Source: Bifidobacterium goeldii (GTDB taxonomy: Bacteria > Actinomycetota > Actinomycetes > Actinomycetales > Bifidobacteriaceae). From it: a stretch of 64,000 nucleotides of DNA. A program made the position numbers and the translations under genes. The stretch lies in NCBI RefSeq assembly GCF_003951095.1, contig NZ_QXGL01000001.1, positions 186,001-250,000 on the forward strand, read 5' to 3'. The notes below the pieces were generated by a model, which saw only the letters and a list, made by a program, of their open reading frames with translations, had not been told where the DNA came from and ran no database searches. Positions 38,091 to 46,362 of this stretch are shown here, in pieces (within the stretch, counting starts at the first letter, position 1; each line of letters begins with the position of its first letter).

Positions 38091-38213
38091 GTGACGCGGA
38101 GCGTGACCAGGAGCGAATCAATCAACAGTATGAAGTCCACAAAGCATTAAAAAATAAGGGTTTTACCAAAATCAAGGATTGAGGGGGCCGCTCCTGGTCA
38201 CGCTCCGCGTCAC
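38091..38213. repeat. 123-bp element with perfect 25-bp terminal inverted repeats (MITE-like)
   Basis: Arms 38091-38115 and 38189-38213 are exact complements over 25 bp, starting GTGACGCGGAGCG. They enclose a 73-bp AT-rich core without an ORF. The remaining part of this gene-free stretch (37976-38325) holds the pit promoter side and the xfp terminator. No target-site duplication is evident. It could be a non-autonomous insertion element or a very stable RNA hairpin. Confidence 0.8.
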
Positions 38214-38253
38214 TAGAGATGATGTTATTTGTGTCGTATTTCATCCCAAGAAC

Positions 38254-38296
38254 AATAAATGGTCCTCGAGGATTTTCTCCTCGAGGACCATTTATT
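38254..38296. terminator. Strong intrinsic terminator after xfp
   Basis: Perfect 19-bp arms (38254-38272 and 38278-38296) around a 5-base loop. Leftward reading gives ATTTATTGTTCTT at the end. It lies 30 bp beyond the xfp stop. Confidence 0.92.
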
Positions 38297-38325
38297 GATT
38301 CGCTAACCTAGAAGGTCAGGCTACA

Positions 38326-40803
38326 TCACTCGTTGTCGCCAGCGGTTGCAGCGGTAGCGGTGACAGCGCCCTTCTCCTCGGTGTTCAGACCAGAGTACAC
38401 CCAGTCGGTGTAGTCCGGGTGATCGTAGCCGTTGTCAACTGCGAACTGGAAGGCTTCCTGACGGAAGTCCTCGAGCTCCTTGATCTTGTCGGCGTACTTG
38501 TCGGCGTCGATCATGCGCAGAGCCTCAGCGGTCAGCTCGTAACGATCGATGCGGTTCACGCGAACCATGTCGTACGGCGTGGTGGTGGAGCCTTCCTCCT
38601 CGTAGCCGTGGACATTGAAGTTGTCGTGGTTCGGACGATCGTAGATCAGGCCGCGCACGTCGTGAGCGTAGGAGTGGTACGCGAACAGCACCGGCTTGTC
38701 AGCGGTGAAGATGTCAGCGAACTCTTCGTCGGTCAGAGCCTCGTCGTTCTCCTTAGCGGACTGCAGGGAGAGCAGATCAGCCACGTTGACAACCTTGAAC
38801 TTGACGCCCAGTTCCTTCAGCTTGTCGGAAGCAGCCATGATCTCCTGAGTCGGGACATCGCCAGCAGCGGCAAGCACAATCTCAGCCTCGTCGTTGGTCT
38901 TCGCGGTGGAAGCCCAATCCCAAGCAGCAGCACCCTTCTCGAGCTCAGCGCGAGCTTCGTCGAGGGTCAGCCAGGTGGCAGCCGGCTGCTTACCAGCGAT
39001 GATGGCGTTGATCTTGTTGGTGGACTTGTAGCACTTCTCAGCGATAGCCAGCAGCATGTTCGCGTCGGTAGCGAAGTAGATGCCGATGACGTGATCGTTG
39101 TGGAAGCACTTGTTCAGGAGCACGGAGGTGACACCCGGGTCCTGGTGCGAGAAGCCGTTGTGATCCTGACGCCACACGTGAGAGGACACGAGCAGGTTCA
39201 TGGAAGCGATCGGCTTACGCCACGGGATCTCACGGACGGTAGCCTCGAGCCACTTGGCGTGCTGGTTGAGCATGGAGTCGATCACGTGCACGAAGGACTC
39301 GTAGGAGCTCCAGATACCGTGACGACCGGTGAGCAGGTAAGCCTCGAGGAAGCCTTCCATCTGGTGCTCGGACAGCTGCTCAACGACCTGGCCGGAGACG
39401 TGCATGTGCTCGTCGACCTCGTCGGAGATGTAGCCAGCGTCCCACTGCTTGTTGGTGACTTCGTAGGAAGCCTGCAGACGGTTGGAAGCGGTCTCATCAG
39501 GTCCGAAGATACGGAAGTCGTGCATGTTGGCAGCGAGGACGTCGCGGGTGTAGACACCCAGACGACGAGTAGCCTCGAGCTGGCCCCAGCCGTGGCCGTA
39601 CTTCTTGACCTCGGTGACCTCGTAGTCCTCGAGCTTCGGCAGCTTCAGATCCTTGCGGATCAGACCACCGTTAGCGTTCGGGTTAGCACCGATACGCAGC
39701 TCGCCCTTCGGCATGAAGGCGAGGACGTCGTCCTTGACAGCACCGTTCTCGTCGAACAGCTCTTCCGGCTTGTAGGACTCGAGCCAGTTCTTGAGGACCT
39801 CGAAGTGAGCTTCGGTATCGCGAGCGGAAGCCAGCGGCACCTGGTGAGAACGCCAAGAGCCCTCGGTCTTCTTGCCATCGATGTACTTCGGGCAGGTCCA
39901 GCCCTTCGGGGTGCGGAAGATCAGCATCGGGTAGAACGGACGGTGCACGTTGTCCGTCTGAGCGGTGGCCTTGATGTCGCAGATCTCGTCCCAGATGGTC
40001 TCCCACAGCTCGGCGAAGCGGCGGTGGATGGACATGTGATCCTCATCGTCGAAGCCAGCGACGAACTCGTACGGCTCGTAGCCCATGCCGTGGAAGAACT
40101 CGTGGAGCTCTTCGTCGGAGATACGGGACAGGATGGTCGGGTTAGCGATCTTGTAGCCGTTGAGGTGCAGGATCGGCAGCACGATACCATCGGTGCGCGG
40201 GTTCACGAGCTTGTTGGACTGCCAACCGGTAGCCAGCGGGCCAGTCTCAGCCTCACCATCACCAACGATGGCCGGCACGAACAGGCTCGGGTTGTCCATC
40301 ACAGCACCGTAAGCGTGGGACAGAGCGTAACCGAGCTCGCCACCCTCGTGAATGGAACCCGGGGTCTCCGGAGCGAAGTGGGAAGGAATACCACCCGGGT
40401 AGGAGAACTGACGGAAGAACTTCTGCAGGCCAGCCTCATCCTTGGTGATCTTCGGGAAGGTTTCGGTGTAGGTGCCATCCAGGTAGGACTGGGAGGTACC
40501 AGCCGGGCCACCGTGGCCCGGGCCCATGATGATCACGGTGTTCTGGCCGTGGTCAGCAATGAAGCGGTTGATGTGGCCGATCAGGAAGTTCAGACCCGGA
40601 GTGGTGCCCCAGTGGCCCACCAGACGGTGCTTGACGTCCTCGCGGGTGAAAGGCTCCTTCATCAGCGGGTTGCTACGCAGATAGATCTGGCCGATGGAAA
40701 GGTAGTTGGCAACGCGCCAGTACTTGTCAACGCCTTCGAGGGCTTCCTCGGAAACCGGAGCGTTGAGCTTCTTCCAAGGGGTGCCAATAACAGGACTCGT
40801 CAT
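38326..40803 (-). CDS. xfp: Xylulose-5-phosphate/fructose-6-phosphate phosphoketolase
   Basis: Thiamine-diphosphate enzyme that splits Xu5P or F6P with phosphate into acetyl-phosphate and G3P or E4P; it is the defining step of the bifid shunt. The 825-residue product starts [16 protein letters not shown] and has the phosphoketolase signatures [15 protein letters not shown] and GDGEAETGP, the GPGHGGP phosphate loop, [11 protein letters not shown] and the C-terminal [12 protein letters not shown]. The ATG at 40803 is preceded by a duplicated AGGAGTAC (two ribosome sites in tandem). Codon use is strongly biased to GC-rich, highly expressed codons. Pta and AckA in the same window act on the product. 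Confidence 0.99.
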   Translation of the reverse strand: MTSPVIGTPWKKLNAPVSEEALEGVDKYWRVANYLSIGQIYLRSNPLMKEPFTREDVKHRLVGHWGTTPGLNFLIGHINRFIADHGQNTVIIMGPGHGGPAGTSQSYLDGTYTETFPKITKDEAGLQKFFRQFSYPGGIPSHFAPETPGSIHEGGELGYALSHAYGAVMDNPSLFVPAIVGDGEAETGPLATGWQSNKLVNPRTDGIVLPILHLNGYKIANPTILSRISDEELHEFFHGMGYEPYEFVAGFDDEDHMSIHRRFAELWETIWDEICDIKATAQTDNVHRPFYPMLIFRTPKGWTCPKYIDGKKTEGSWRSHQVPLASARDTEAHFEVLKNWLESYKPEELFDENGAVKDDVLAFMPKGELRIGANPNANGGLIRKDLKLPKLEDYEVTEVKKYGHGWGQLEATRRLGVYTRDVLAANMHDFRIFGPDETASNRLQASYEVTNKQWDAGYISDEVDEHMHVSGQVVEQLSEHQMEGFLEAYLLTGRHGIWSSYESFVHVIDSMLNQHAKWLEATVREIPWRKPIASMNLLVSSHVWRQDHNGFSHQDPGVTSVLLNKCFHNDHVIGIYFATDANMLLAIAEKCYKSTNKINAIIAGKQPAATWLTLDEARAELEKGAAAWDWASTAKTNDEAEIVLAAAGDVPTQEIMAASDKLKELGVKFKVVNVADLLSLQSAKENDEALTDEEFADIFTADKPVLFAYHSYAHDVRGLIYDRPNHDNFNVHGYEEEGSTTTPYDMVRVNRIDRYELTAEALRMIDADKYADKIKELEDFRQEAFQFAVDNGYDHPDYTDWVYSGLNTEEKGAVTATAATAGDNE

Positions 40804-41257
40804 ATGTACTCCTGTACTCCTGCACTGTGTTGTGCGATTGATTATTATCGGTAGGTCATGGGCACGGCTGGGCCTTGCGATCCTGCCGTTTCCAATCCCA
40901 ATCACTTTGCATCATACGAGCGATTCGCGACTTTTGGCCGATTTTTTGCGTGTGTGTTCGAAAATGTTGCAAAAATCTAACCTTTTGTTCGCTTTTAATG
41001 GTGGTTTTGTGAATGTCAGGTTTATCGTTCATCTTCCACAAAATGGCTATATTCCGCGCAAAATCAACGATTCGACTGTTTTCATTGCGTTCGTTTCTGC
41101 GTGAAGACACGCGCGTGTTGTTCAAACGAACATAACGGGATGTCACATTCACTCGAATACGCGCATACGCACACCTTCATGTCACAATGTCGCCTTGCGC
41201 CGCCACAATGGATGAGTTATCCGTCCGTCATCATCTCGCATATATAAGGGAGAATTC
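40804..41257. promoter_or_regulatory. Divergent control region xfp / guaA (454 bp)
   Basis: The leftward xfp side shows TATGAT (complement at 40911-40916) as a probable -10, then ~105 bases of leader ending in two AGGAGTAC copies. The guaA side ends in AAGGGAGAATTC before its ATG. An inverted GTTC-AAAC-GAAC lies near 41115. No gene of convincing quality was found inside. Confidence 0.55.
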
Positions 41258-42820
41258 ATGGCAACAGGTCCTGTGCTCGTCGTTGACTTTGGAGCCCAGT
41301 ACGCTCAGCTCATCGCGCGTCGCGTACGCGAAGCCGGTGTGTATTCCGAACTCGTGCCCCACTCCATGCCCGTTGACGAGATCCTTGCTAAGGATCCCAA
41401 GGCCATTATCCTGTCCGGCGGCCCCGCATCCGTGTTTGAACCCGGTGCTCCGCGCGTTGACGCTAAGCTCTTTGACGCTGGCGTGCCTGTGCTTGGCATT
41501 TGCTACGGCTTCCAAGCCATGGCGTATGCACTTGGCGCAGATGTCGACAAGGCAGCACTTGGTGAATACGGCAAAACTGAAACCAGCATCGATCACGCAG
41601 AAGGCATTCTCGCTGGCTCCCCCGCCGAACAGAACACGTGGATGAGCCACGGCGTGGCTGTCAAGACCGCGCCTGCTGGTTTCGAGGTCCTCGCCCACAC
41701 CGAAGGCGCCCCTGTTGCCGCCATGCAGGACGAATCCCGCAAGCTCTATGGCGTGCAGTGGCATCCGGAAGTCAAGCACACCCCAATGGGCCAGCAGCTC
41801 ATTGAAACGTTCCTGCACCAGTGCGCTGGACTGCCCAACGACTGGGACGCTTCCAGCATCATTGAAGATCAGGTCAAGAAAATCCGCGAACAGGTCGGCG
41901 ACGCTGAAGTGATCTGCGGTCTGTCCGGCGGCGTGGACTCTGCTGTTGCTGCTGCTCTGGTACACAAAGCTGTCGGCGATCAGCTCACCTGCGTATTCGT
42001 TGACCACGGTCTGCTGCGTAAGGGCGAAGTTGAACAGGTCAAGCACGACTTCGTTGCTGCTACCGGTATCCGCCTGATCACTGTCGACGCTGCTGACGAC
42101 TTCCTCACCGCGCTCAAGGGCGTTTCTGAACCGGAGCGCAAGCGCAAGATCATCGGCGAAAAGTTCATCCGCACCTTCGAAAAAGCCCAGCGCCAGGTCC
42201 TCGAAGAAGCCGGCGCCCGTGGTAAGGAAGTCAAATTCCTCGTGCAGGGTACCCTCTATCCCGACGTCGTCGAATCCGGTGGCGGCGACGGTGCAGCTAA
42301 CATCAAGAGCCACCACAACGTAGGCGGCCTGCCTAAGGACCTCAAATTCCAGCTTGTCGAGCCGCTGCGCACCCTCTTCAAGGACGAAGTGCGCGCCATC
42401 GGTACTGAGCTCGGTCTGCCTGACGAAATCGTCTGGCGTCAGCCGTTCCCAGGCCCAGGTCTCGGCATCCGCATCATCGGCGAAATCACCAAAGAACGCC
42501 TCGACCTGCTGCGCGAAGCCGACGCTATCGCCCGCGAAGAACTCACCAAAGCCGGTCTCGACCGCGACATTTGGCAGTGCCCCGTCGTACTCCTCGCTGA
42601 CGTTCACTCCGTCGGCGTCCAAGGCGACGAGCGCACCTACGGCTCCCCCATCGTCCTGCGTCCCGTCTCCTCCGAAGACGCCATGACCGCCGACTGGTCG
42701 CGCCTACCCTACGACGTGCTCGCCACAATCTCCACGCGCATCACCAACGAATGCCGCCAGATCAACCGAGTCGTCCTCGACTGCACCTCGAAGCCCCCAG
42801 CAACCATCGAATGGGAGTGA
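41258..42820 (+). CDS. guaA: GMP synthase (glutamine-hydrolysing)
   Basis: Converts XMP to GMP with glutamine and ATP. The 520-residue product has a class-I glutaminase domain (nucleophile C82 in GICYGFQAM, histidine/glutamate in WHPEVKHT), an ATP-pyrophosphatase domain with the PP-loop [13 protein letters not shown] (~225-237) and the C-terminal dimerisation domain ending [13 protein letters not shown]. The ATG at 41258 follows AAGGGAGAATTC. It diverges from xfp across a long leader region. Its stop codon lies within the base of a large hairpin (42819-42915). It links the xanthine salvage genes of this window to GMP. Confidence 0.98.
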   Translation: MATGPVLVVDFGAQYAQLIARRVREAGVYSELVPHSMPVDEILAKDPKAIILSGGPASVFEPGAPRVDAKLFDAGVPVLGICYGFQAMAYALGADVDKAALGEYGKTETSIDHAEGILAGSPAEQNTWMSHGVAVKTAPAGFEVLAHTEGAPVAAMQDESRKLYGVQWHPEVKHTPMGQQLIETFLHQCAGLPNDWDASSIIEDQVKKIREQVGDAEVICGLSGGVDSAVAAALVHKAVGDQLTCVFVDHGLLRKGEVEQVKHDFVAATGIRLITVDAADDFLTALKGVSEPERKRKIIGEKFIRTFEKAQRQVLEEAGARGKEVKFLVQGTLYPDVVESGGGDGAANIKSHHNVGGLPKDLKFQLVEPLRTLFKDEVRAIGTELGLPDEIVWRQPFPGPGLGIRIIGEITKERLDLLREADAIAREELTKAGLDRDIWQCPVVLLADVHSVGVQGDERTYGSPIVLRPVSSEDAMTADWSRLPYDVLATISTRITNECRQINRVVLDCTSKPPATIEWE

Positions 42821-42915
42821 TTGAATAACGGAGTGTCCTCATTGTTGCTCCTCGGTCGACGTACCTTCGTACGCCTTCCCTCGGTGCGTCTCGAGGACAC
42901 ACACGTTATTCAATC
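42819..42915. repeat. Large hairpin at the 3' end of guaA
   Basis: Outer arms GATTGAATAACG (from 42819) and its complement (42904-42915), then GTGTCCTC/GAGGACAC (42833-42840, 42893-42900), and an inner GACGTAC-CTTC-GTACG. The stem starts in the guaA stop codon. It probably terminates or stabilises the guaA mRNA and resembles the next hairpin. Confidence 0.7.
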
Positions 42916-42947
42916 CCTCTCAAATAGCAGGCGACGATGGAGCGTAT

Positions 42948-43003
42948 ACCGACTTTCCTCGGCGCTCGACGTGCTCAGCACGCCTTCGGCCTCAGACGTC
43001 GGT
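42948..43003. repeat. Second hairpin of the same type after guaA
   Basis: Arms ACCGAC/GTCGGT (42948-42953, 42998-43003) enclose CGACGTGC-TCA-GCACGCC. Its core (CCTCGG, CGACGTRC, RYACGCCTTC) matches the core of the hairpin at 42819-42915, suggesting copies of one repeat family. Confidence 0.55.
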
Positions 43004-43044
43004 CTCCGCACACATCGTCGAATTTCACCGGATGATCATCTGAA

Positions 43045-43099
43045 AAGTATGTGAAAGCGGGTCGGATCTGTGAAAGATTCGATCCGCTTTCACATACTT
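43045..43099. repeat. Hairpin sharing its arm with the terminator of the Mrr gene
   Basis: The left arm AAGTATGTGAAAGC (43045-43058) and GATCC pair with 43081-43099, leaving a 5-base bulge. GAAAGCGGGTCGGA (43052-43065) occurs again at the terminator after the restriction gene (44524-44537). Confidence 0.6.
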
Positions 43100-43247
43100 G
43101 GATGGGTGCTGCAGTCATCAAAGAAGCACGAAGATTCATGTCGTACCCTCTACCTCCTTGCAGACACACGTCACGTGACGAAAAAGCCGACATGACTCTG
43201 ACTGCCGCTAGTCGGCATTAGGGTTTGTGCCGCTCATCCGGAAAATC

Positions 43248-43437
43248 GCACGGGATGGGAAAACACGCACAATATGCCATCGCGTGCAGAAAGCGCTTCG
43301 CACACGATGGCAAAACATATCTCTAATTCCATCCTGTGTCCCAAAATCGGGAGCACAGGACTGCAAAAGAACCATTGTATTCCATCGCGTGCGTAACCGT
43401 CCTCGCACGCGATGGCAAAACAGCCGAAAATCTCATT
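43248..43437. repeat. Tandem array of ~52-56-bp units, each a covarying hairpin, upstream of the Mrr gene
   Basis: Three full units start with CCAT at 43277, 43329 and 43382; a fourth is half present at 43248 and a decayed one begins near 43438. Each has an 11-base arm, a 12-13-base loop, a complementary 11-base arm, then (C/G)AAAA(C/G)A and an 11-15-base linker. Arms differ between units in a compensated way: TCGCGTG with CACGCGA, but TCCTGTG with CACAGGA. Unlike CRISPR, repeats are not identical. Short frames on both strands are read through it but look spurious. Confidence 0.75.
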
Positions 43438-43559
43438 CCGTGGCAGTCGACAACCAACCAGAGTATGCAAACCCACGCGTACTACGTCACTTTTTCTCTG
43501 AAGATCCTCGGCACACTACACTGGGTTCAAATGAGACGTTCACAACGTAGGAGATAACC

Positions 43560-44522
43560 ATGACGATGCCGACATGGGACCAGACAATGTTCCCCATCAT
43601 GAAGGAACTATCTGATGGCAACGTACACACCGCGAAACACTTGCGAGAAAGAGTAATCGAAACGTTCGCCATGACAGCGGATGAACAAGGGGAAACACTG
43701 AAAAGCGGACAGTCGCGCATCTCGAACCGCGTCTACTGGGGTCTAACTGATCTTCGCAAAGCGGAACTCATCGAAAATGCCGGGAAACGAGGTTCCTATC
43801 GCATCACCGAAAACGGACAAGTGTTTCTCAATGCCCACCGTGACGGCTTTGCGCTTGAAGAACTGGAATCGGTTCCCGCGTTCATCGCCTGGAAGAGAGG
43901 GTATCTGGCCAGAAACATCGAATTGAAAGGTTCTCAAACCTCGGACCTCAACAATGCCGATGCTACATCCCATTCCGATGAGCTGACCCCGGAGGATCTG
44001 TTGGAGAAGGCTTCAGAGCAACTGAATGAAGCACTTGCCGCAGAACTACTCGACCGCATCATGGCCAACGACCCCTACTTCTTCGAACGGCTAGTGACTA
44101 GGCTGATATTGAGTCTCGGATACGGGGATCTGTCTCAGACAACTTCCAGCGAAATCACGAAGAAAAGCGGAGATGGAGGAATCGACGGTGTAGTGAGGTT
44201 GGATCGACTCGGCCTGGATTCCGTATATATTCAAGCCAAGCGTTGGAACAGAGATCATGTCGTCGGACGACCGGATATACAAGGGTTCGTCGGCGCGCTT
44301 GTCGGCAACGGCGCCCAGCGAGGCGTGTTTATCACTACTTCGCGTTTCTCGGAGGAAGCCCGCCGCTATGCCGAGGAAAGTATGCGTTCCAGCAATCTCA
44401 GCGTCGTGCTCATCGACGGCATGACATTGACAAAGCTGATGATCGAATACAACGTTGGAGTCAGCGTGAAAACCTCCTATGAGGTCAAAGCCGTCGATAG
44501 CGACTTCTTTGATAACGAGTGA
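43560..44522 (+). CDS. mrr: Mrr-type restriction endonuclease
   Basis: Probable modification-dependent (type IV) restriction enzyme of 320 residues. Residues ~1-95 form the Mrr_N winged-helix domain (GQSRISNRVYWGLTDLRKA and the GSYRITENGQVFL tail). Residues ~175-310 form the Mrr_cat PD-(D/E)xK nuclease fold with the catalytic pair in GDGGIDG (D209) and QAKRW (Q225, K227). The ATG at 43560 follows GTAGGAGATAACC. A methyltransferase gene is absent, as expected for this class. It stands alone between the hairpin array and a strong terminator, in a repeat-rich gap between guaA and the UPF0371 gene, a likely site of gene gain. Confidence 0.92.
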   Translation: MTMPTWDQTMFPIMKELSDGNVHTAKHLRERVIETFAMTADEQGETLKSGQSRISNRVYWGLTDLRKAELIENAGKRGSYRITENGQVFLNAHRDGFALEELESVPAFIAWKRGYLARNIELKGSQTSDLNNADATSHSDELTPEDLLEKASEQLNEALAAELLDRIMANDPYFFERLVTRLILSLGYGDLSQTTSSEITKKSGDGGIDGVVRLDRLGLDSVYIQAKRWNRDHVVGRPDIQGFVGALVGNGAQRGVFITTSRFSEEARRYAEESMRSSNLSVVLIDGMTLTKLMIEYNVGVSVKTSYEVKAVDSDFFDNE

Positions 44523-44524
44523 TG

Positions 44525-44562
44525 AAAGCGGGTCGGAATCGTTATGGTTCCGACCCGCTTTT
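44525..44562 (+). terminator. Terminator after the Mrr gene
   Basis: Perfect 14-bp arms (44525-44538 and 44548-44561, AAAGCGGGTCGGAA) begin 2 bp beyond the stop. The arm copies a sequence found at 43052-43065. Confidence 0.85.
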
Positions 44563-44590
44563 GCATGTCGCAGACGGGTTGGTTTTCCGG

Positions 44591-44596
44591 TATAAT
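44591..44596 (+). promoter_or_regulatory. -10 box (TATAAT) of the UPF0371 gene
   Basis: A consensus TATAAT 40 bp before the start codon, immediately after the Mrr terminator. No good -35 is visible at 17 bp. Confidence 0.55.
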
Positions 44597-44635
44597 CCTT
44601 GCGTTTACGACGCCGTTCGAAAGGAATGCCGATTT

Positions 44636-46117
44636 ATGCGACAGGGATTCGACAACGACAGGTATATCGAATTACAAGCCGACAACATTAGAAAACGCAT
44701 TGCGCAATTCGGTGGCAAACTCTACCTCGAATTTGGTGGCAAGCTCTTCGACGATTACCACGCGTCTCGCGTATTACCCGGCTTCCAACCTGACACAAAA
44801 TTCCGCATGCTGGAAAGCATGAAGCAAGACGTAGAAATCGTCATCGCTATCAATGCTAATCATATTGAAAAAGCGAAAATGCGTGGCGATCTTGGAATCA
44901 CCTACGACGAGGACGTACTGCGACTGATCGACGTATTCCGTTCCCGTGGCTTCCACGTCGGATCTGTCGTCCTCACTCAGTATGCAGGACAGCCGGCAGC
45001 CGACATCTACCGCCGCCGACTCGCCCAACTCGGCATCACCTGTTATCTGCATTATCCGATCGCAGGATATCCACATGCAATCGAACGTATTGTCTCCGAC
45101 GAAGGCTATGGCAACAACGACTACATCGAAACCACTCGTCCACTCGTCGTCGTCACCGCGCCTGGTCCAGGCTCTGGAAAACTGGCAACATGCCTTAGCC
45201 AGCTTTATCACGAGCACCGTCGCGGTATCACAGCCGGCTACGCGAAATATGAGACGTTCCCGATCTGGAACCTGCCGCTGAACCATCCGGTCAACATCGC
45301 CTACGAGGCCGCCACCGTTGACCTCGACGACGCCAACATCATCGACCCGTTCCATCTCGAGGCGTACGGCAAAACCACCGTCAACTACAACCGTGATGTC
45401 GAAGCATTCCCTGTGCTCAAAGCAATGATGGAGCGAATCCTAGGCGAAAGCCCCTATCAAAGCCCCACCGACATGGGTGTGAACATGGCAGGCTATGCGA
45501 TCAGCGACGACGAGGCCTGCCGCGAGGCCGCGAAGATGGAAATTGTACGCCGTTACTTCACTGCCGCTGAGCAGCTTAAACGCACTGGAACTGGCGAGGA
45601 ACAGGTGGAGCGTCTGCGTTCCATCATGAAGCGCGCCGGCGTTGACGAGAACCTCTCCCCCGCGCGCGCAGCCGCACTCGGCAAGGAAAACGCAACCGGA
45701 GCCCCTGCTGGCGCGATGGTGCTGCCCGACGGACGAGTCGTTACTGGCAAGACCGGCGTGCTGCTTGGCGCCGCCAGTGCCCTACTGATGAACGCGCTCA
45801 AAGCTGTAACGGGTGTCGACGCCGAACTGCTGGTGATCGACGATGCCGCCATCGAACCGATCTGCCGACTGAAAACCGAGCATTTGCACAGCGCGAACCG
45901 TCGCCTGCACTCCGACGAGACACTCATCGCACTGTCTATCACTAGCGCATCCAGCCCGACCGCCGCCAAAGTCATCGACGGTCTGAAGCTCTTGCGCGGA
46001 TGCGACGCGTTCTTCTCAGTCATCATCTCCCCAACTGACGAGGCGCTTTATCGCAAGCTCGGTATTAACGTGTGCTGCGAACCGAAATATGAGCGTGTGA
46101 GCCTCTACCACAAGTAG
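44636..46117 (+). CDS. UPF0371 (DUF1846) family protein
   Basis: Cytosolic protein of 493 residues, the usual length of the DUF1846/UPF0371 family, with the opening motif GFDNDRYIELQADNIRKRI and the VTAPGPGSGKLATCLSQLYHE segment, which resembles a nucleotide-binding loop. A later stretch has GYAISDDEACREAAKMEIVRRY. The biochemical role is unknown; structural work on relatives suggested a possible nucleotide or tRNA link, but I do not rely on it. I start at ATG 44636, nine bases after AAAGGA, rather than a frame reaching back into the Mrr stop. It lies between that gene and pta. Confidence 0.88.
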   Translation: MRQGFDNDRYIELQADNIRKRIAQFGGKLYLEFGGKLFDDYHASRVLPGFQPDTKFRMLESMKQDVEIVIAINANHIEKAKMRGDLGITYDEDVLRLIDVFRSRGFHVGSVVLTQYAGQPAADIYRRRLAQLGITCYLHYPIAGYPHAIERIVSDEGYGNNDYIETTRPLVVVTAPGPGSGKLATCLSQLYHEHRRGITAGYAKYETFPIWNLPLNHPVNIAYEAATVDLDDANIIDPFHLEAYGKTTVNYNRDVEAFPVLKAMMERILGESPYQSPTDMGVNMAGYAISDDEACREAAKMEIVRRYFTAAEQLKRTGTGEEQVERLRSIMKRAGVDENLSPARAAALGKENATGAPAGAMVLPDGRVVTGKTGVLLGAASALLMNALKAVTGVDAELLVIDDAAIEPICRLKTEHLHSANRRLHSDETLIALSITSASSPTAAKVIDGLKLLRGCDAFFSVIISPTDEALYRKLGINVCCEPKYERVSLYHK

Positions 46118-46170
46118 ACGGTTTTCGTACCAAGCACACCTGCGGATCTGTTCAGCTGATTCCTTACTCC

Positions 46171-46226
46171 CCTTCCCGGGCATACTGCTAGTTTCACTAT
46201 GAAAATCGGCAGTATGCCCGGGAAGG
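46171..46226. terminator. Hairpin between the UPF0371 gene and pta
   Basis: Arms CCTTCCCGGGCATACTGC (46171-46188) and their complement (46209-46226) pair over 18 bp around a 20-base loop. No T tract follows, so it may be a weak terminator or a processing site. Confidence 0.6.
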
Positions 46227-46247
46227 TCAATACAAACCGCAGCATAA

Positions 46248-46263
46248 TGTGATGTAGGTCACA
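46248..46263. promoter_or_regulatory. CRP/GlxR-like operator upstream of pta
   Basis: TGTGATGTAGGTCACA fits both the CRP pattern TGTGA-N6-TCACA and the corynebacterial GlxR pattern TGTGANNTANNTCACA exactly. It lies 100 bp before the pta start. A looser GTGTGA...TCACAC pair (46314-46334) is nearer the start. No regulator of this type is encoded in the window. Confidence 0.5.
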
Positions 46264-46362
46264 TTGCATGGCAACCACGCCAGCAAACAGCCTCGTACTA
46301 GAATGGTCACCGAGTGTGAACAGAGCGGTCACACACAGTACCATCCCGATGAGGAGATCACC

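Noticed and set aside
38221..38325. Second inverted-repeat element behind the MITE-like repeat
   Set aside because: The 38254-38296 repeat has all marks of the xfp terminator, so no extra element is needed.
42975..43193. 72-codon leftward frame after guaA
   Set aside because: It crosses the hairpins, has no ribosome site and no recognisable features.
43248..43437. CRISPR array
   Set aside because: Repeats are not identical, spacers are not unique between identical repeats, and no cas genes are near.
43227..43557. Overlapping short reading frames on both strands across the hairpin array
   Set aside because: They translate the repeat units in several frames, lack ribosome sites and show repeat-derived residues rather than protein character.
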